From: Embleya sp051903075
GTDB taxonomy: Bacteria; Actinomycetota; Actinomycetes; Streptomycetales; Streptomycetaceae
NCBI RefSeq assembly: GCF_051903075.1
Contig: NZ_CP182422.1
Span: forward strand, 930,001 to 994,000
DNA: 64,000 bases
Reading direction: 5' to 3'
Shown: one piece after another, positions 17,800 through 27,105 of the stretch
Position numbering within the stretch: position 1 is the stretch's first letter
Layout: each line of letters begins with the position of its first letter
Made by a program: the position numbers and the translations under genes
Notes under the pieces: generated by a model
What the model saw: the letters and a program-made list of their open reading frames with translations, nothing else
What the model was told of the DNA's origin: nothing
The model's database searches: none

Positions 17800-19884
17800 T
17801 CAGGACCGCTTGCGTCGGTACTCGCTGCGCAGTTCGTCGAGCAGTACCGGTCCGTCGTCCAGGTGTGCGTTCCAGTAGAGCCACCCGTTCGTGCTGACGC
17901 CGGCGCTCCGCGAGGCGGCCGGTGACGGGGAGTCGAACTCCTCGCCGTCGAGGGTGATCCGGCCGCGGGCGTCAACCACCGCTTCGACGCCCTGGCCGTC
18001 ACGTGCGGGCGTGAGCCTCGTCGGTGGTGTGAGCAGTCCCGCGTCGATCAGGTCGCCGAGGCGAATCCACCTCTCCTGTGGAGGGTTCGTCGCCGATACC
18101 GTCGGATAGGTGGGGGCGTAGTTCGGTTCGCGCAGTCGCGCGTACGCGTCGCGTACGACCTCGGCGATCAGCGTCCGACGAGCCGGCAGGAAATCGTCGT
18201 AGCTCATCGACTCCCACCCTTGTGGCAGGGCGTGCCAGTACATGTGGCGCGCCAAGCGCTCCGGCGTCATCGCTGTCGAGGCGAGTTCGCTCGGCCAGTA
18301 GTCGGCCGGCGGACGATCGGAGATCTCGATGTTGTCGTGCCATTCGACGAGTGCCATGTTGGCGACCTGGTTGATCCGCTGGGTGTCGTTGACGCCGGTC
18401 TTCTTCAGGTGGTTCCTCGGAAAGAGGTGATGGCGCTCGATGCCCTTCTTGGTGAGCACCGCCGGGTCCATGCGGCTGCGCACCCTCGTCGTGGACAGCA
18501 ACGGCTCGGCGTCCAGCACGTTGAGCGCTGCGACGTAGGCGAGTTGCGCGGGCGACTTCGCGCCGGATGCCTCCAGACTGTTGGGCAGTGTGATGCTCCA
18601 GAAGTCCGGGGTGAACGTGGCCTCGACGGTTCGGTCCAGAACCGCCAGATATGCGGCGGCGTCACCGCTGGGTACGGCGTGCAGCCGATTGAGATCCTGT
18701 TCCACCCGAGTCTCGAAGGATCCCGAGTAGCGGCTCGTCAGTTGGGCCATGAAGAACCACCGCGCGATGCTCTCTCGCAGTCGATCCAGCGGAACCTGAT
18801 GGTCGACGCGCCCGATGAGCCACATGAGGTAACTGAAGAGCACGGCGTTGTCCGACGAGATCATCTTGCTACCGCGGTACCCGGCGCGTTCCAGACACTG
18901 AAGGAATTCGTGCCAGTTGGTCAGGTCGAGTACGCGCTCTTGGGCTGCTTGGAGCCCGGCGAACCGCACCTTCCTGAGGTCTGCGGACGGCTTGCCCGTC
19001 TCGGGGTCGCGCCCTCGCAGGATCGTATACACCTGTTTGAGCACTGCCCGACGCAGCGCGAGCGTCGTGGTGACACGCAGCAGCTGATCCGCCTCGGGCC
19101 TGATGTACCAGTTGAACGGCGACGCACCGGTGAGCACCGGTTCACGGGCATCGCGGCAGAACCGCTCCAGCTCGACGCGTCCGGCGGGCCAGTAGACCGA
19201 CATCAGCGTGAGGATGAAGTCGGCCTGATTGAGCTTGACGCCCTCGCTGTTGATCCGGACGAAGATCTCGGCGACCTGCTCCTCGTCGATGTCGGCGTCG
19301 AGTTCGACCACCTTGAAGGTGGACTTGTTCAGGTCGTGAAGCTCTTCGAGCGCGGTTTCCAAACGGTCGCGTTCGTCCTGGTCGAGTTCCCTCTTCTCGG
19401 TCAACCCGTCGATGAAGCGGCGGATCGTGGGCTTGCGATTGCCGGGTTGCCACAGCGTGCTGACGTCGGCCAGGTATTCCGGGTCCTTCTCGATCGCGGC
19501 ATCGGTGACGGCGAAGGTGGCATCGGCCGGCCGGAAGGCGATGCGGATGCGCCCGGTGCTGTAGTCGCCGCGAAGGACGGGTTCGCCCGTCAGCACGGCG
19601 TACAGCGCGGTGAGCCGTTGCTGCCCGTCGACGACCAGCGCACGAGGCGCGTGGTCCTTGATGTTGGTTCCGATCTGCCGCGCGCCGGGTTCGGCGCCGG
19701 TCAGCCAGAACAGCAGGGAACCGACAGGGAATCCCTTGTACATCGAGTCGAACAGGTCGCGGACCTGGGTCGCCTTCCATACGAATGGGCGTTGGAGTTC
19801 CGGTAGCGCGATGTCACCTCGGCGGATCTCGGCAACGAGATGATCCACCCCACCCGTCGTGTCCTTGTAGAGCGTTCGAGCCAT
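17800..19884 (-). CDS. GmrSD-type (DUF262/DUF1524) type IV restriction endonuclease
   Basis: 694 residues from the ATG at 19884 with GGGGGAGG seven bases upstream. The N-terminal DUF262/ParB-like NTPase half has LPELQRPFVWK (residues 28-38) and the signature DGQQRL at 86-91. The C-terminal half carries the HNH-type DUF1524 nuclease motif GIERHHLFPRNHLKK and a NQVANMALVEW helix. This one-chain GmrS-GmrD fusion is the form that, in characterised relatives, uses NTP hydrolysis to cut DNA with modified cytosines, a defence against phages with modified genomes. Roughly 100 extra C-terminal residues (DGQGVEAVVDARGRITLDGE) look like an added small domain. It stands alone between att sites and is divergent from the DUF234 remnant. 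Confidence 0.88.
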   Translation of the reverse strand: MARTLYKDTTGGVDHLVAEIRRGDIALPELQRPFVWKATQVRDLFDSMYKGFPVGSLLFWLTGAEPGARQIGTNIKDHAPRALVVDGQQRLTALYAVLTGEPVLRGDYSTGRIRIAFRPADATFAVTDAAIEKDPEYLADVSTLWQPGNRKPTIRRFIDGLTEKRELDQDERDRLETALEELHDLNKSTFKVVELDADIDEEQVAEIFVRINSEGVKLNQADFILTLMSVYWPAGRVELERFCRDAREPVLTGASPFNWYIRPEADQLLRVTTTLALRRAVLKQVYTILRGRDPETGKPSADLRKVRFAGLQAAQERVLDLTNWHEFLQCLERAGYRGSKMISSDNAVLFSYLMWLIGRVDHQVPLDRLRESIARWFFMAQLTSRYSGSFETRVEQDLNRLHAVPSGDAAAYLAVLDRTVEATFTPDFWSITLPNSLEASGAKSPAQLAYVAALNVLDAEPLLSTTRVRSRMDPAVLTKKGIERHHLFPRNHLKKTGVNDTQRINQVANMALVEWHDNIEISDRPPADYWPSELASTAMTPERLARHMYWHALPQGWESMSYDDFLPARRTLIAEVVRDAYARLREPNYAPTYPTVSATNPPQERWIRLGDLIDAGLLTPPTRLTPARDGQGVEAVVDARGRITLDGEEFDSPSPAASRSAGVSTNGWLYWNAHLDDGPVLLDELRSEYRRKRS

Positions 19885-20043
19885 CTTCAGGCCTCCCCCG
19901 ATTGTCGATGACCGGCGCAGTCCACGCTCGTTCGGGCTGTGCAACCGATGACCGACTGTCACGAATCATGTGAGATTACTCGACTTCCGGGGACCCGGAA
20001 ACGGCACGGGCACCCCTGGACTCCACACGGGCATCCCGACGCC

Positions 20044-20871
20044 ATGTACCTACGCCCATGGTTTTGCGGAGTTCGGCGGAGTCTGGCGTTCCTGGAAGCC
20101 GAGTGCGCCGACCCAGCTTCGCCGGTCTTCGGCATCCCCGAGTCCTCCCTCCTGGCCGAGTTCCCCGCGCCGGATCAAGCTCGGCGCGTCCTCGAGGCGG
20201 TCGGTGGGGGCGACCGCACCCACGCGAACATCGCCTCGACTGCCGGGGGCCGCAGCGGGGCTATCCCGTCGGGCTCGTTGTCGCCACTGCTACGCAAATT
20301 GGTCGAGGAGAAACGGGTCCTGGCGATGGACCAGCCGCTGTCGACCCGACCGGGCAAACCCGCCCTGTACCGCGTCGACGACAGCAACCTACGGCTGTAC
20401 CTCGCGATCCTGCGCGGAGCACAGGAACAGGTCCGACGAGGCCGCCCCGCCAGCGCGTTCCGCCTCGTCGAACGCCGCTGGTCGACGTGGCGCGGACGAG
20501 CCGTCGAGCCACTGGTGCGCGAGGCACTCGAACTCGCCGCAGGGGAAGGCGCATTGGGCTGGGACGACATCGGGGCAGTTAGCGGTTGGTGGAACCGGAC
20601 CTTCGACCCCGAAGTGGACCTGGTGGCCGTCGACCGCGCGCCTGTAGCGCGCCACGTGCGCCTGGTCGGATCCGTCAAGTGGCTGGCCAACCCATTCGAC
20701 CGGCATGACATGGCAGATCTGGCCAGGGCGGCTCCACAGGTCCCCGGATTCGAACTCGGTGTCACCACCTTGGCGGTCGTCTCGCTGTCCGGCCTCGCTC
20801 TCGACGTGCCCACCGACCCGATCGGCCTGAACTGGGGGCCCGACGACGTGATCGCCGCCTGGCGCAGCTGA
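20044..20871 (+). pseudogene. ATPase C-terminal (DUF234) fragment
   Basis: From about 20085 the frame reads FGIPESSLLAEFPAPDQARR and continues through a winged-helix segment (SLSPLLRKLVEEKRVLAMDQ) into the DUF234 nuclease-like domain (FRLVERRWSTWRGRAVEPLV; WWNRTFDPEVDLVAVDRAP). That is the C-terminal two-thirds of the archaeal-type AAA ATPase/DUF234 family. The N-terminal ATPase (Walker A and B) is missing; upstream codons to 20044 look unrelated. Cut by recombination, it lies between the GmrSD gene and att site B. Confidence 0.7.
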
Positions 20872-21015
20872 GCACCAAGCCGATCGCGAATCCGCGCCGT
20901 AGCCAGGTTCGACAACCGAATACAGGTGCCGACCCAACGTCTGACGTCCACCGCGTGGCACCACCTCGTGCCCGAGGCCGTCATGCTGCGCCAGCTCCGC
21001 AAACTCGGCTCTTCC

Positions 21016-21034
21016 GTGGACCAGTTGTGGACCA
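21016..21034. repeat. Paired 11-bp-phased repeat before att site B
   Basis: GTGGACCA at 21016-21023 and 21027-21034, identical in layout to the pairs at 16867 and 27391. The 100 bases that follow share patches with the other two copies (ACCACACGC, CGGCACGAT, CCCCTGACCTGCG). Probable right-end arm site of an integrative element. Confidence 0.6.
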
Positions 21035-21117
21035 CACGCCATGCGCGAAGCGGCACGATGCAAAAGAAAACGCACGTCGTATCAAGCATGAAAGGTCCCC
21101 TGACCTGCGGATACCCC

Positions 21118-21154
21118 GTCAAGGGGTCGCAGGTTCAAATCCTGTCGTCCCGAC
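21118..21154 (+). other. Attachment site B: 3' end of tRNA-Pro
   Basis: 37 bases identical to the equivalent part of the copy at 27500: last bases of the anticodon stem, T arm and 3' acceptor strand. The anticodon loop is not retained. The 3' end of an integrase fragment runs into it. Confidence 0.78.
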
Positions 21155-21752
21155 CAGCGTCTACGCAGGTCGGAGGTCGTCTTCTCAGAGATGGGAGGAC
21201 TGCCTTTTCCGCTTCTCGGGGCGTGGTGGTCGCAGTGTGGTCGCACGACCGGCGCTCGGCCTTGGGGCTCACGAGCGATCGGCCCGCCACCGCCGCCGTG
21301 TAGAGCGGTTTGAACAGATCTCGGAGCCGGGCCGGGTGGTCGCGATGTGGTCGCAACCGATTCGGCGGGTGCCTCGCCACGTCCACTCCCTCGGCACCGG
21401 CGAGGGCCTCCTCGATGGCGTCGACGGCGCCGTGGGCGGCCTGACGGGTCGGGTGGGCGTAGATGTTCGCCGTGGTCGACAACGTCGAGTGCCGCAACGT
21501 CTTGGACACCACCGTCAACGGCACGCCCGCGGTGATCGTCAGCGTCGCCGCGAGGTGCCGCAGGTCGTGCATCGTGATCCGCAAAACCCCCGCCTGGGCG
21601 AACCAGTGGCGGAAGCGGTCCAGCAGGGTCTGCGGCCGCAACGGCCGACCGTCGTCACGCGTGAACACGAGACCGGTGAACGAATCGGCAGGGTCCACAC
21701 GGCGCGAGCCGCTCGGGTGAGCACGCCTACGAAGGGTGGCTGCCACGCGCAC
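21135..21752 (-). pseudogene. Tyrosine integrase, C-terminal fragment
   Basis: About 205 codons. Present are the HxxR box (MHDLRHLAATL), the second histidine region (KTLRHSTLSTTANIYAHP) and the nucleophile Tyr in NIYAHP. The first catalytic Arg and the whole N-terminal DNA-binding part are absent; intact relatives have about 380-450 residues. The 3' end reaches into att site B, the usual placement for this class. Inside it, GTGGTCGCA pairs at 21226/21237 and GTGGTCGC pairs at 21336/21347 have an 11-base period and are likely its own arm sites, distinct from the GGACCA type. Confidence 0.8.
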
Positions 21753-21837
21753 GGTACTCGACCCTCATCCCGGTGAGTCCCGCCCGCCCCCCTTGTTTTG
21801 CTCAGCCACGCGCACGGGCATCGGGTGCGATGTCGGC

Positions 21838-23781
21838 TCAGTCGTCTTGGAGAATCCAGTTAGGTGGGATGAGAGCCGCCTGTCCGCCGCGCCATCGTTC
21901 GACGACTCCAGCCCGGAAGCTGTCGTCCCCCAGGTCCGCGTGCTCCATCACGATCACCTGGAACCTCCCGCCGAGACGACTCACCGTGTCGGTAATGGCC
22001 TGGTAGACCCGTAGGAGTGAGGCGCGGTCCTCTCCCGCGAGATCCACTTGAGGCCCGTCGTAGTCGGAAGGGAAGTACACCTGGGAAGGCTGGTCGAGGA
22101 CCAGAACTCGGGGTAGGGGACGTCCTTGCTCGTCAAACCACTCATGCAGGCTGAGCAAGGCGGCGATGTGATAGCCCAGCCAGTTCTCCCCGCTGCCCAT
22201 GTCGCTCAGCGGCACCGGGCCCCGCGGCGTGTCCGCCACGACGCTGAGCCGGCGGAGGTCCAGTCGCACCGGGTATTCGGAGTGTTCCAAGCCCAACATG
22301 CGTGCTTTCGTGGTGATCTTGTGGTTGATCAACGAGAGGCAGCTGGCTAGCCGATCGGCCTGCATGTCCGAGCCGAGTACTTCCTCAAGGTCGGCGATTT
22401 CCCGCTTCAGTTCCTCGCGTGTGTCGGTGACGGGCGGAGCGTGTTCGGCACGGGCCGCGTTTTCGAGGAAGAGACTAATCCTGCCTTGGGCGGACGCCGC
22501 GCGTAGGGACTGGCTGCGGAAGCGGGCGGCCTCACGCAGGCCGGCGTCAAGCGCTTCGCGATGTTCGCGGTTGCGGACCAGCTCTGCACGCAGTTCCTGA
22601 AGTCGCTCTTCCTCGACAGCAATCATGCCTTGGATGAGAGGGGCGTCGTCGCTGACGAAGGCAACGTCGGAATCCAGACGTTGCAGGTCCTCACGGATTC
22701 TCAGCGTGGTTTCCTGCGCCGAGGAAACCACACTGTCGCACACCGGACAGTGCGGGCTCGTGGCGTCGACTGCGGTCCGCAATAGGCCGAGCGAGGCGAG
22801 TCGTTCGCGCTGATCACGGGCCTGAACCAGGTAGTCGTTCTCCTCGGTCAATGTTTGGCGAAGGTCGGTGATGCGCGACCTGATCTGCTGATGCCGAGAG
22901 CGGAGTTCCCGCCGCTCGCGGTCCAGGACGGCGCGGTGGTCGGTGGAGTCGGGATACTCGAGTTCACCGAGTGTGCGGGTGAGAGCGGAGGCAAGAATCC
23001 GCAGTGCTTCGTCGAAGCCGACGATGTCGTCGACCGGCTCGGACAAGAGGCCCGCGCTCTCCGCCTCGGCTATCAGTCCGCGGGCCTGCCCAGGCGCGGG
23101 AGCGGCCTGGATAGCCTGGGCAATTTGGCGCTCTACGTTCTTTAGTTCGGCGCGTAGCTGCTTGAGTCGAGCACGACGCACCGCTTGTTCGGGTTCGACC
23201 GCTCCCAAGAAGTATGGCAGTGTGTCGCGGATGGCCTGTGGTCGCCACTCGTGTCCCTGGGAGTGGAAGAGATGGTCAGGATTGGCGATTTCGTTCTGTG
23301 CTTGGAGGCAAAAGAACAAGGCATGACGAATTGACGGCGACATGGTGGTGCCGCGCGCCGCTGGGATGCGGACGGTCCGGTCGATGCCGCAGAACTCGCT
23401 GAGTAGACGTCGGGCTGCCTCGAGAGGAAAGGTGAAGTCGATGCCGTCGCGGGGCGGCGGCGGGGCCCCCGCGTTTTGGAACTGCAGACACAGTCGCGGA
23501 GCTGGGCTGGTGCTGTTCTCGGGAGCCGGACGAGCGATGAACAACTGCTGTTCGCCGCGCACAAGTTGCAGGGCGAAGACGCTGGTGTAATCACGGACTT
23601 TGCCGGCGCCGACGGGGTAGTCGGTGCTGCCCATGCAGTAGTCGGTGATGGTCCAGATTGACGTTTTCCCGGTGCGGGAGTCTCCGGTGATGATGTTGAG
23701 GCGGCCTGGGTTCAACGCAAGGATGCGCAGCTGCTCGGGACGGTGCCCGTACAGGGCCAATGATTTGATCTGGTAGGTCAT
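21838..23781 (-). CDS. ABC-3C system SMC-like ABC ATPase (DUF3732)
   Basis: 647 residues from the ATG at 23781. The ATPase head is split. Walker A GDSRTGKTS lies at residues 33-41 near the N-terminus. A central coiled coil contains a CPVC pair resembling a zinc hook (SPHCPVCDSVV). The C-terminal part holds the ABC signature-like DMGSGENWLGYH and Walker B RVLVLDQPSQVYFPSD, the DQPS-YFP form diagnostic of DUF3732. In three-component ABC (ABC-3C) systems this protein is thought to sense invading nucleic acid or its processing and to gate a toxic effector. It is the last gene of a coupled three-gene operon (ATGA overlap with the gene before). Confidence 0.85.
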   Translation of the reverse strand: MTYQIKSLALYGHRPEQLRILALNPGRLNIITGDSRTGKTSIWTITDYCMGSTDYPVGAGKVRDYTSVFALQLVRGEQQLFIARPAPENSTSPAPRLCLQFQNAGAPPPPRDGIDFTFPLEAARRLLSEFCGIDRTVRIPAARGTTMSPSIRHALFFCLQAQNEIANPDHLFHSQGHEWRPQAIRDTLPYFLGAVEPEQAVRRARLKQLRAELKNVERQIAQAIQAAPAPGQARGLIAEAESAGLLSEPVDDIVGFDEALRILASALTRTLGELEYPDSTDHRAVLDRERRELRSRHQQIRSRITDLRQTLTEENDYLVQARDQRERLASLGLLRTAVDATSPHCPVCDSVVSSAQETTLRIREDLQRLDSDVAFVSDDAPLIQGMIAVEEERLQELRAELVRNREHREALDAGLREAARFRSQSLRAASAQGRISLFLENAARAEHAPPVTDTREELKREIADLEEVLGSDMQADRLASCLSLINHKITTKARMLGLEHSEYPVRLDLRRLSVVADTPRGPVPLSDMGSGENWLGYHIAALLSLHEWFDEQGRPLPRVLVLDQPSQVYFPSDYDGPQVDLAGEDRASLLRVYQAITDTVSRLGGRFQVIVMEHADLGDDSFRAGVVERWRGGQAALIPPNWILQDD

Positions 23782-24263
23782 AGGCGCACTCCGAGCAGAG
23801 TCAGGACCGTAGCCGTACTCCCGCCGGTGGGTAGCCAGCGGCCGAGCATCTGAGCGGTCTTTTGAATCGCGATGACCGTATCGGAGGTTCCGGTGATCGC
23901 GGTTGGTATCGCACGGTGGCGCAGGGTCAGGCGTGCCCTCTCGTCGAGGCTGAGCAGCTGAGTCTGGAGCGCGAAAAGGATGCCAGGGCGGACCATGTTG
24001 GCCAGCCCCGGCGCGTTGGCCGCCATGACGACACGGATGGCCTGGTTCTCCTCGACCCACTTTGCCACGCTGGCCGCGGTGGTCCCCGGCAAGAGCCGCC
24101 GGATCGCCGGCTGCAGAGCCATCACTGCTGACGTAATGGCGACCGGCAGCGGGCAAGGTCCCGTCTTCTGGTGGCCCTGCACCACACGGCAGCTGACGAG
24201 GGCCATGAATGCCAGGTTGAACAGGGCCCGTTCCTCGCGACTGAGGTCCACAGATCTGCTCAC
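23778..24263 (-). CDS. ABC-3C system middle component
   Basis: 161 residues from a GTG at 24263 that overlaps the upstream stop by four bases (GTGA). The size, the N-terminal LSREERALFNLAFMALVSCR, the small helical fold and the position between the CTD and ATPase genes fit the middle component (MC) of ABC-3C systems. No catalytic motif or membrane helix is seen. In the family it is viewed as an adaptor between the ATPase and effector. Its own stop overlaps the ATPase start (ATGA), so all three proteins should be made in fixed ratio. Confidence 0.75.
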   Translation of the reverse strand: MSRSVDLSREERALFNLAFMALVSCRVVQGHQKTGPCPLPVAITSAVMALQPAIRRLLPGTTAASVAKWVEENQAIRVVMAANAPGLANMVRPGILFALQTQLLSLDERARLTLRHRAIPTAITGTSDTVIAIQKTAQMLGRWLPTGGSTATVLTLLGVRL

Positions 24264-25474
24264 CGGCTTTCCGCCGGCTCCAGTAGGGCCATGAGCCTGG
24301 CTTCGAAGTCCGGGTGCCAGCCGACCCGTTCCTCGTCCGCAAGCATTTGGTAGGAGCCGGTGGTCACGAACGCTTCGTCGCATCCGGGCCGGATTCTGTA
24401 CCGGGCGTCCTGTTCGACCCAGGCGTAGATCTTCTTTGCCTCCCTGCGCATCTCCGATTCGGCTGCGTCTTCGCCGAGGTCGTCGATCATCACGTTGAAA
24501 CGTCTCTGCCATTCTTCGACCAGGCGTCTCTCATACTCGCCGAGTTCCCCGGGGCGGAGGAGGTTCTCATTAGACCACCGAGAGCGCTGTTCATACGCGC
24601 GGACGTAGTCCCTCACGGCCATCCGGATGCGCGCGTTGCCGATGCCGGCAAGTGTCAGTTGACGTACGAAGGTCTTTTCCGTGTGCTCGGCCGCCTCGCC
24701 GTGAAGGTCGACGACATCGACATCGATGGGGAGGTTGTCGGGGCGGAACTGATTGCGCCGCTGGTCGAAGATGTCATCGAATTCAACGCCTGTGACCGGC
24801 CCGGATCCTGTGCCTGCCAGGTGGGCGATGCAGCGCTGGAGGAACCATCCTTCCAACCGCTGTAGGAAGGCCGATGCGTGGATATGCCCGACAACCAGCG
24901 CGGCCCGGCCCTGCAGCTGTTCGCCGGCCTTCGTGATGTCGTTGGCCTCGTCGAGCACCTGGATACGTTTGAGCAGGCTCAACCGCTGGTTCGCGTCCAA
25001 GGCGTCCCAGGCAGCGAAGTTGGCCTTGGCTGCCGAACTCTTGGCAGCGGAGTTTGCACGCGCCGTGTTGAGCAGCTTGAGCGCTTCGGCTTCGTCTCTC
25101 GCTCCGCCCGGCCGATTGGGCACCAGGAAGGAACCGGCGGATCCCGTCGGCACAATCCCAGTCGTCAGCAGAAACAGGTTCGTCCGCTCCAGGTCCATCT
25201 GCTGCTCGGAGACCGCCGTGGCCCAGATGCGCAGTGTCTTCCAGAGGTCGCTACTGGCATCGGTCATCCGTGTGCCAGGCGCGCGGTGCTTGAGCTGCCA
25301 CCAGTTTGTGGCCGTGTCGCTGACCGTTTCGATGTCGTCGCCGGCCTCGACGGCAACTGTCCAGTCCAGACCTGTTTGGAGATGCTCGACGCACACCAGT
25401 AGGGCCATGCGCAACTGATACAGATAGCCGAGCGCCGCCGCAGAAGCCTCGAAGGGATCGGACTTGCCGCTCAT
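24260..25474 (-). CDS. ABC-3C system effector: nuclease-like N-terminus with C-terminal component domain
   Basis: 404 residues from the ATG at 25474. The N-terminal 120 residues look like a DUF4297/Cap4-type restriction-endonuclease-like domain: ALGYLYQLRMALL, then VAVEAGDDIETV and NWWQLKH, giving an acidic pair followed by QxK. The middle and C-terminal parts (DVVDLHGEAAEHTEKTFVRQ; RPGCDEAFVTTGSYQMLADE) match the CTD component of ABC-3C systems. First gene of the operon. The likely role is cutting DNA when the partner ATPase is triggered, ending in abortive infection. The nuclease assignment is motif reading, not proven. Confidence 0.78.
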   Translation of the reverse strand: MSGKSDPFEASAAALGYLYQLRMALLVCVEHLQTGLDWTVAVEAGDDIETVSDTATNWWQLKHRAPGTRMTDASSDLWKTLRIWATAVSEQQMDLERTNLFLLTTGIVPTGSAGSFLVPNRPGGARDEAEALKLLNTARANSAAKSSAAKANFAAWDALDANQRLSLLKRIQVLDEANDITKAGEQLQGRAALVVGHIHASAFLQRLEGWFLQRCIAHLAGTGSGPVTGVEFDDIFDQRRNQFRPDNLPIDVDVVDLHGEAAEHTEKTFVRQLTLAGIGNARIRMAVRDYVRAYEQRSRWSNENLLRPGELGEYERRLVEEWQRRFNVMIDDLGEDAAESEMRREAKKIYAWVEQDARYRIRPGCDEAFVTTGSYQMLADEERVGWHPDFEARLMALLEPAESR

Positions 25475-26355
25475 TGCATCCCCGCCCCCCGACCCGGCAT
25501 ACCCTGCGTCACGAGAGCGTATCGGCAGCACAGCGTCCGGTTGTGGAAATCGGAAGACGAATCGATTCCCAACGCGGCATCGCCGGCCGGTGCGCGGGAC
25601 CCTGGCCCGGACAAACCGTTCGGTAAGCGGTGATCATGATGTCGTGGTCCCGGCACCGTCATACAGGGTGCGGACCACCATCTCCTCGGCCTGGGCGTCG
25701 GTGATGCCGCACGGCGCACCGGGGCGCGGCAGCAGACCCGCCGGGACAAGCACATGGGTGCCCACCTGCGCTCGATCCGCGGGAGCACCGTCCAGAGCGG
25801 CGCTGACACGAGTGGGCGTCGTCAGCGCGTTCGCCGGGCCAACTCAGACACGGGCCAGGGTCGCGTCTCCAACGCAGGTCGGATCCAGGTTCGCCGTATC
25901 ACCCGGAGCGATTGCGGCAACGACGATGCCGAGCAAGCTGTGCGAGTTGACGATTGCGATGTCGGGTGCGGTGTTGTCCGTTCGTCTGGTGTTAAACGAG
26001 GATCGGTCGGAGGGCGAAGGCAACGAGTGTCGTGTCGTCGAGAGCTGTTTCGGGTGGCCAACACGAGTGGAGAAGCATCGGCAGGTGGATACTCACGAAA
26101 TCCGCTCCGCTGTGACCGAGTTCCCGTAAGCGGTGATGGTCGAGTGCGGGCCCGCCGGCAACTCGGACTACGAAGCTGCCCATGGTTATCCCATCCGCAG
26201 CCTGGGCCTACCCGAGGCAGCCACACCCGGAGTGTTCAGAGCACCCAGCTTCGACTCCGCGGGCCCAGCCTGCCGACCTCTCGGTGCGTCCCGACGGCAC
26301 CCGGCAGGATGCTGCCTTCCCGCCGCAACCTCCACAACTACGCTGCTCCGTCGCC
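25475..26355. other. 880-base region of decayed sequence
   Basis: No full gene. On the minus strand around 25650-25850 one frame gives protein-like text (GTHVLVPAGLLPRPGAPCGI, MVVRTLYDGAGTTTS) ending at a stop near 25638, but an in-frame stop upstream limits it and no start is evident. A 63-codon minus frame at 25992-26183 (ending ALDDTTLVAFALRP) also looks faintly coding. These are probably relics of lost genes inside island 2. Confidence 0.35.
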
Positions 26356-27105
26356 TCAATCACGATCCTTATCGGCGAGATACTCCCTGACGAGGCGTCC
26401 CAGTACGTCGCCCTCATGGGCGCGCTCGTTGAAGACAGCTCGCCGAAAGCCGGCGTACTCCTCACCCTCCAGGAAGGCAGTCATCCACTTCGCCTTCGGG
26501 TGGTGGTAGCCACAGCACATCAGGCGAGTACAAACTTTTCGAGAGCTGCCGAGGTTCGGCGTTCGCCAGGGATGATGCGGATAGCCCCGCAACTCTTCCT
26601 TGCAGCTCTCAAGGATCTTGGACAACTCCGTCTTGTTCTGATGCCGTTCGGTCCCGTAGTGCAACCGGAACCACTCACGGCGATCCGTGTCTGCTATCTC
26701 CCGCTGCACGCGCTCAACGCGCCTCGTGATGCCGGCGTAGACCTCGGGACGCATGGCTCGCGTTGCGAAGCCCGCCTTCGGATACCTGTGGTGCAGGTCC
26801 AGGTTCGCCACCCAACTCTTGGCGGTGCGACCCTTCTTCCAGCGATTGCAGTCATCGCAGGCCGGAACGAAGTTCCACCAGATATCGGGTCCTCCATCTG
26901 TGATGGGCTTCTCGTGGTCGAGTGTCGTAGCAGGCGACCGCCCACAGTAAGTACAGAGTCCGCGCTGCGCTGTCAGGACCATGAGCCATTCCCAGGTCTT
27001 CTGCTTACCTCGCTCACCACGACGGATCTTGTCCACCCGCATCCTTCCCGTGACTCGGTCGCGGGGATCGTAGGAGGAAGCACTGACATTCAGAGCGTGT
27101 GCCAT
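26356..27105 (-). CDS. HNH endonuclease
   Basis: 249 residues from the ATG at 27105; the frame continues to 27216 and no clear ribosome site decides the start. The HNH fold is plain: CTYCG (Cys 51 and 54), LDHEKPITDGG (Asp-His 63-64), NFVPACDDCNRWKKGR (Asn 78, Cys 83 and 86), so a zinc-bound HNH. The C-terminal 150 residues (YPKAGFATRAMRPEVYAGIT; CCGYHHPKAKWMTAF) are rich in basic and aromatic residues and match no domain I know. It lies alone near the right end of island 2 and could be a defence nuclease or a homing-type enzyme. Codon use is less GC-biased than in chromosomal genes. Confidence 0.78.
   Translation of the reverse strand: MAHALNVSASSYDPRDRVTGRMRVDKIRRGERGKQKTWEWLMVLTAQRGLCTYCGRSPATTLDHEKPITDGGPDIWWNFVPACDDCNRWKKGRTAKSWVANLDLHHRYPKAGFATRAMRPEVYAGITRRVERVQREIADTDRREWFRLHYGTERHQNKTELSKILESCKEELRGYPHHPWRTPNLGSSRKVCTRLMCCGYHHPKAKWMTAFLEGEEYAGFRRAVFNERAHEGDVLGRLVREYLADKDRD

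Larger units (their letters stand above)
16976..21154. mobile_element. Integrative island 1, attachment sites A to B
   Basis: The segment between two partial tRNA-Pro copies. It holds a P-loop NTPase remnant, the GmrSD restriction gene and a truncated DUF234 protein. No integrase gene of its own remains at the left end, so it is probably immobile. The bounds are inferred from the att copies and conserved flanks. Confidence 0.6.

Noticed and set aside
18220..19806. 528-codon plus-strand frame opposite the GmrSD gene
   Set aside because: Antisense shadow; the minus strand has the DUF262 DGQQR and HNH motifs.
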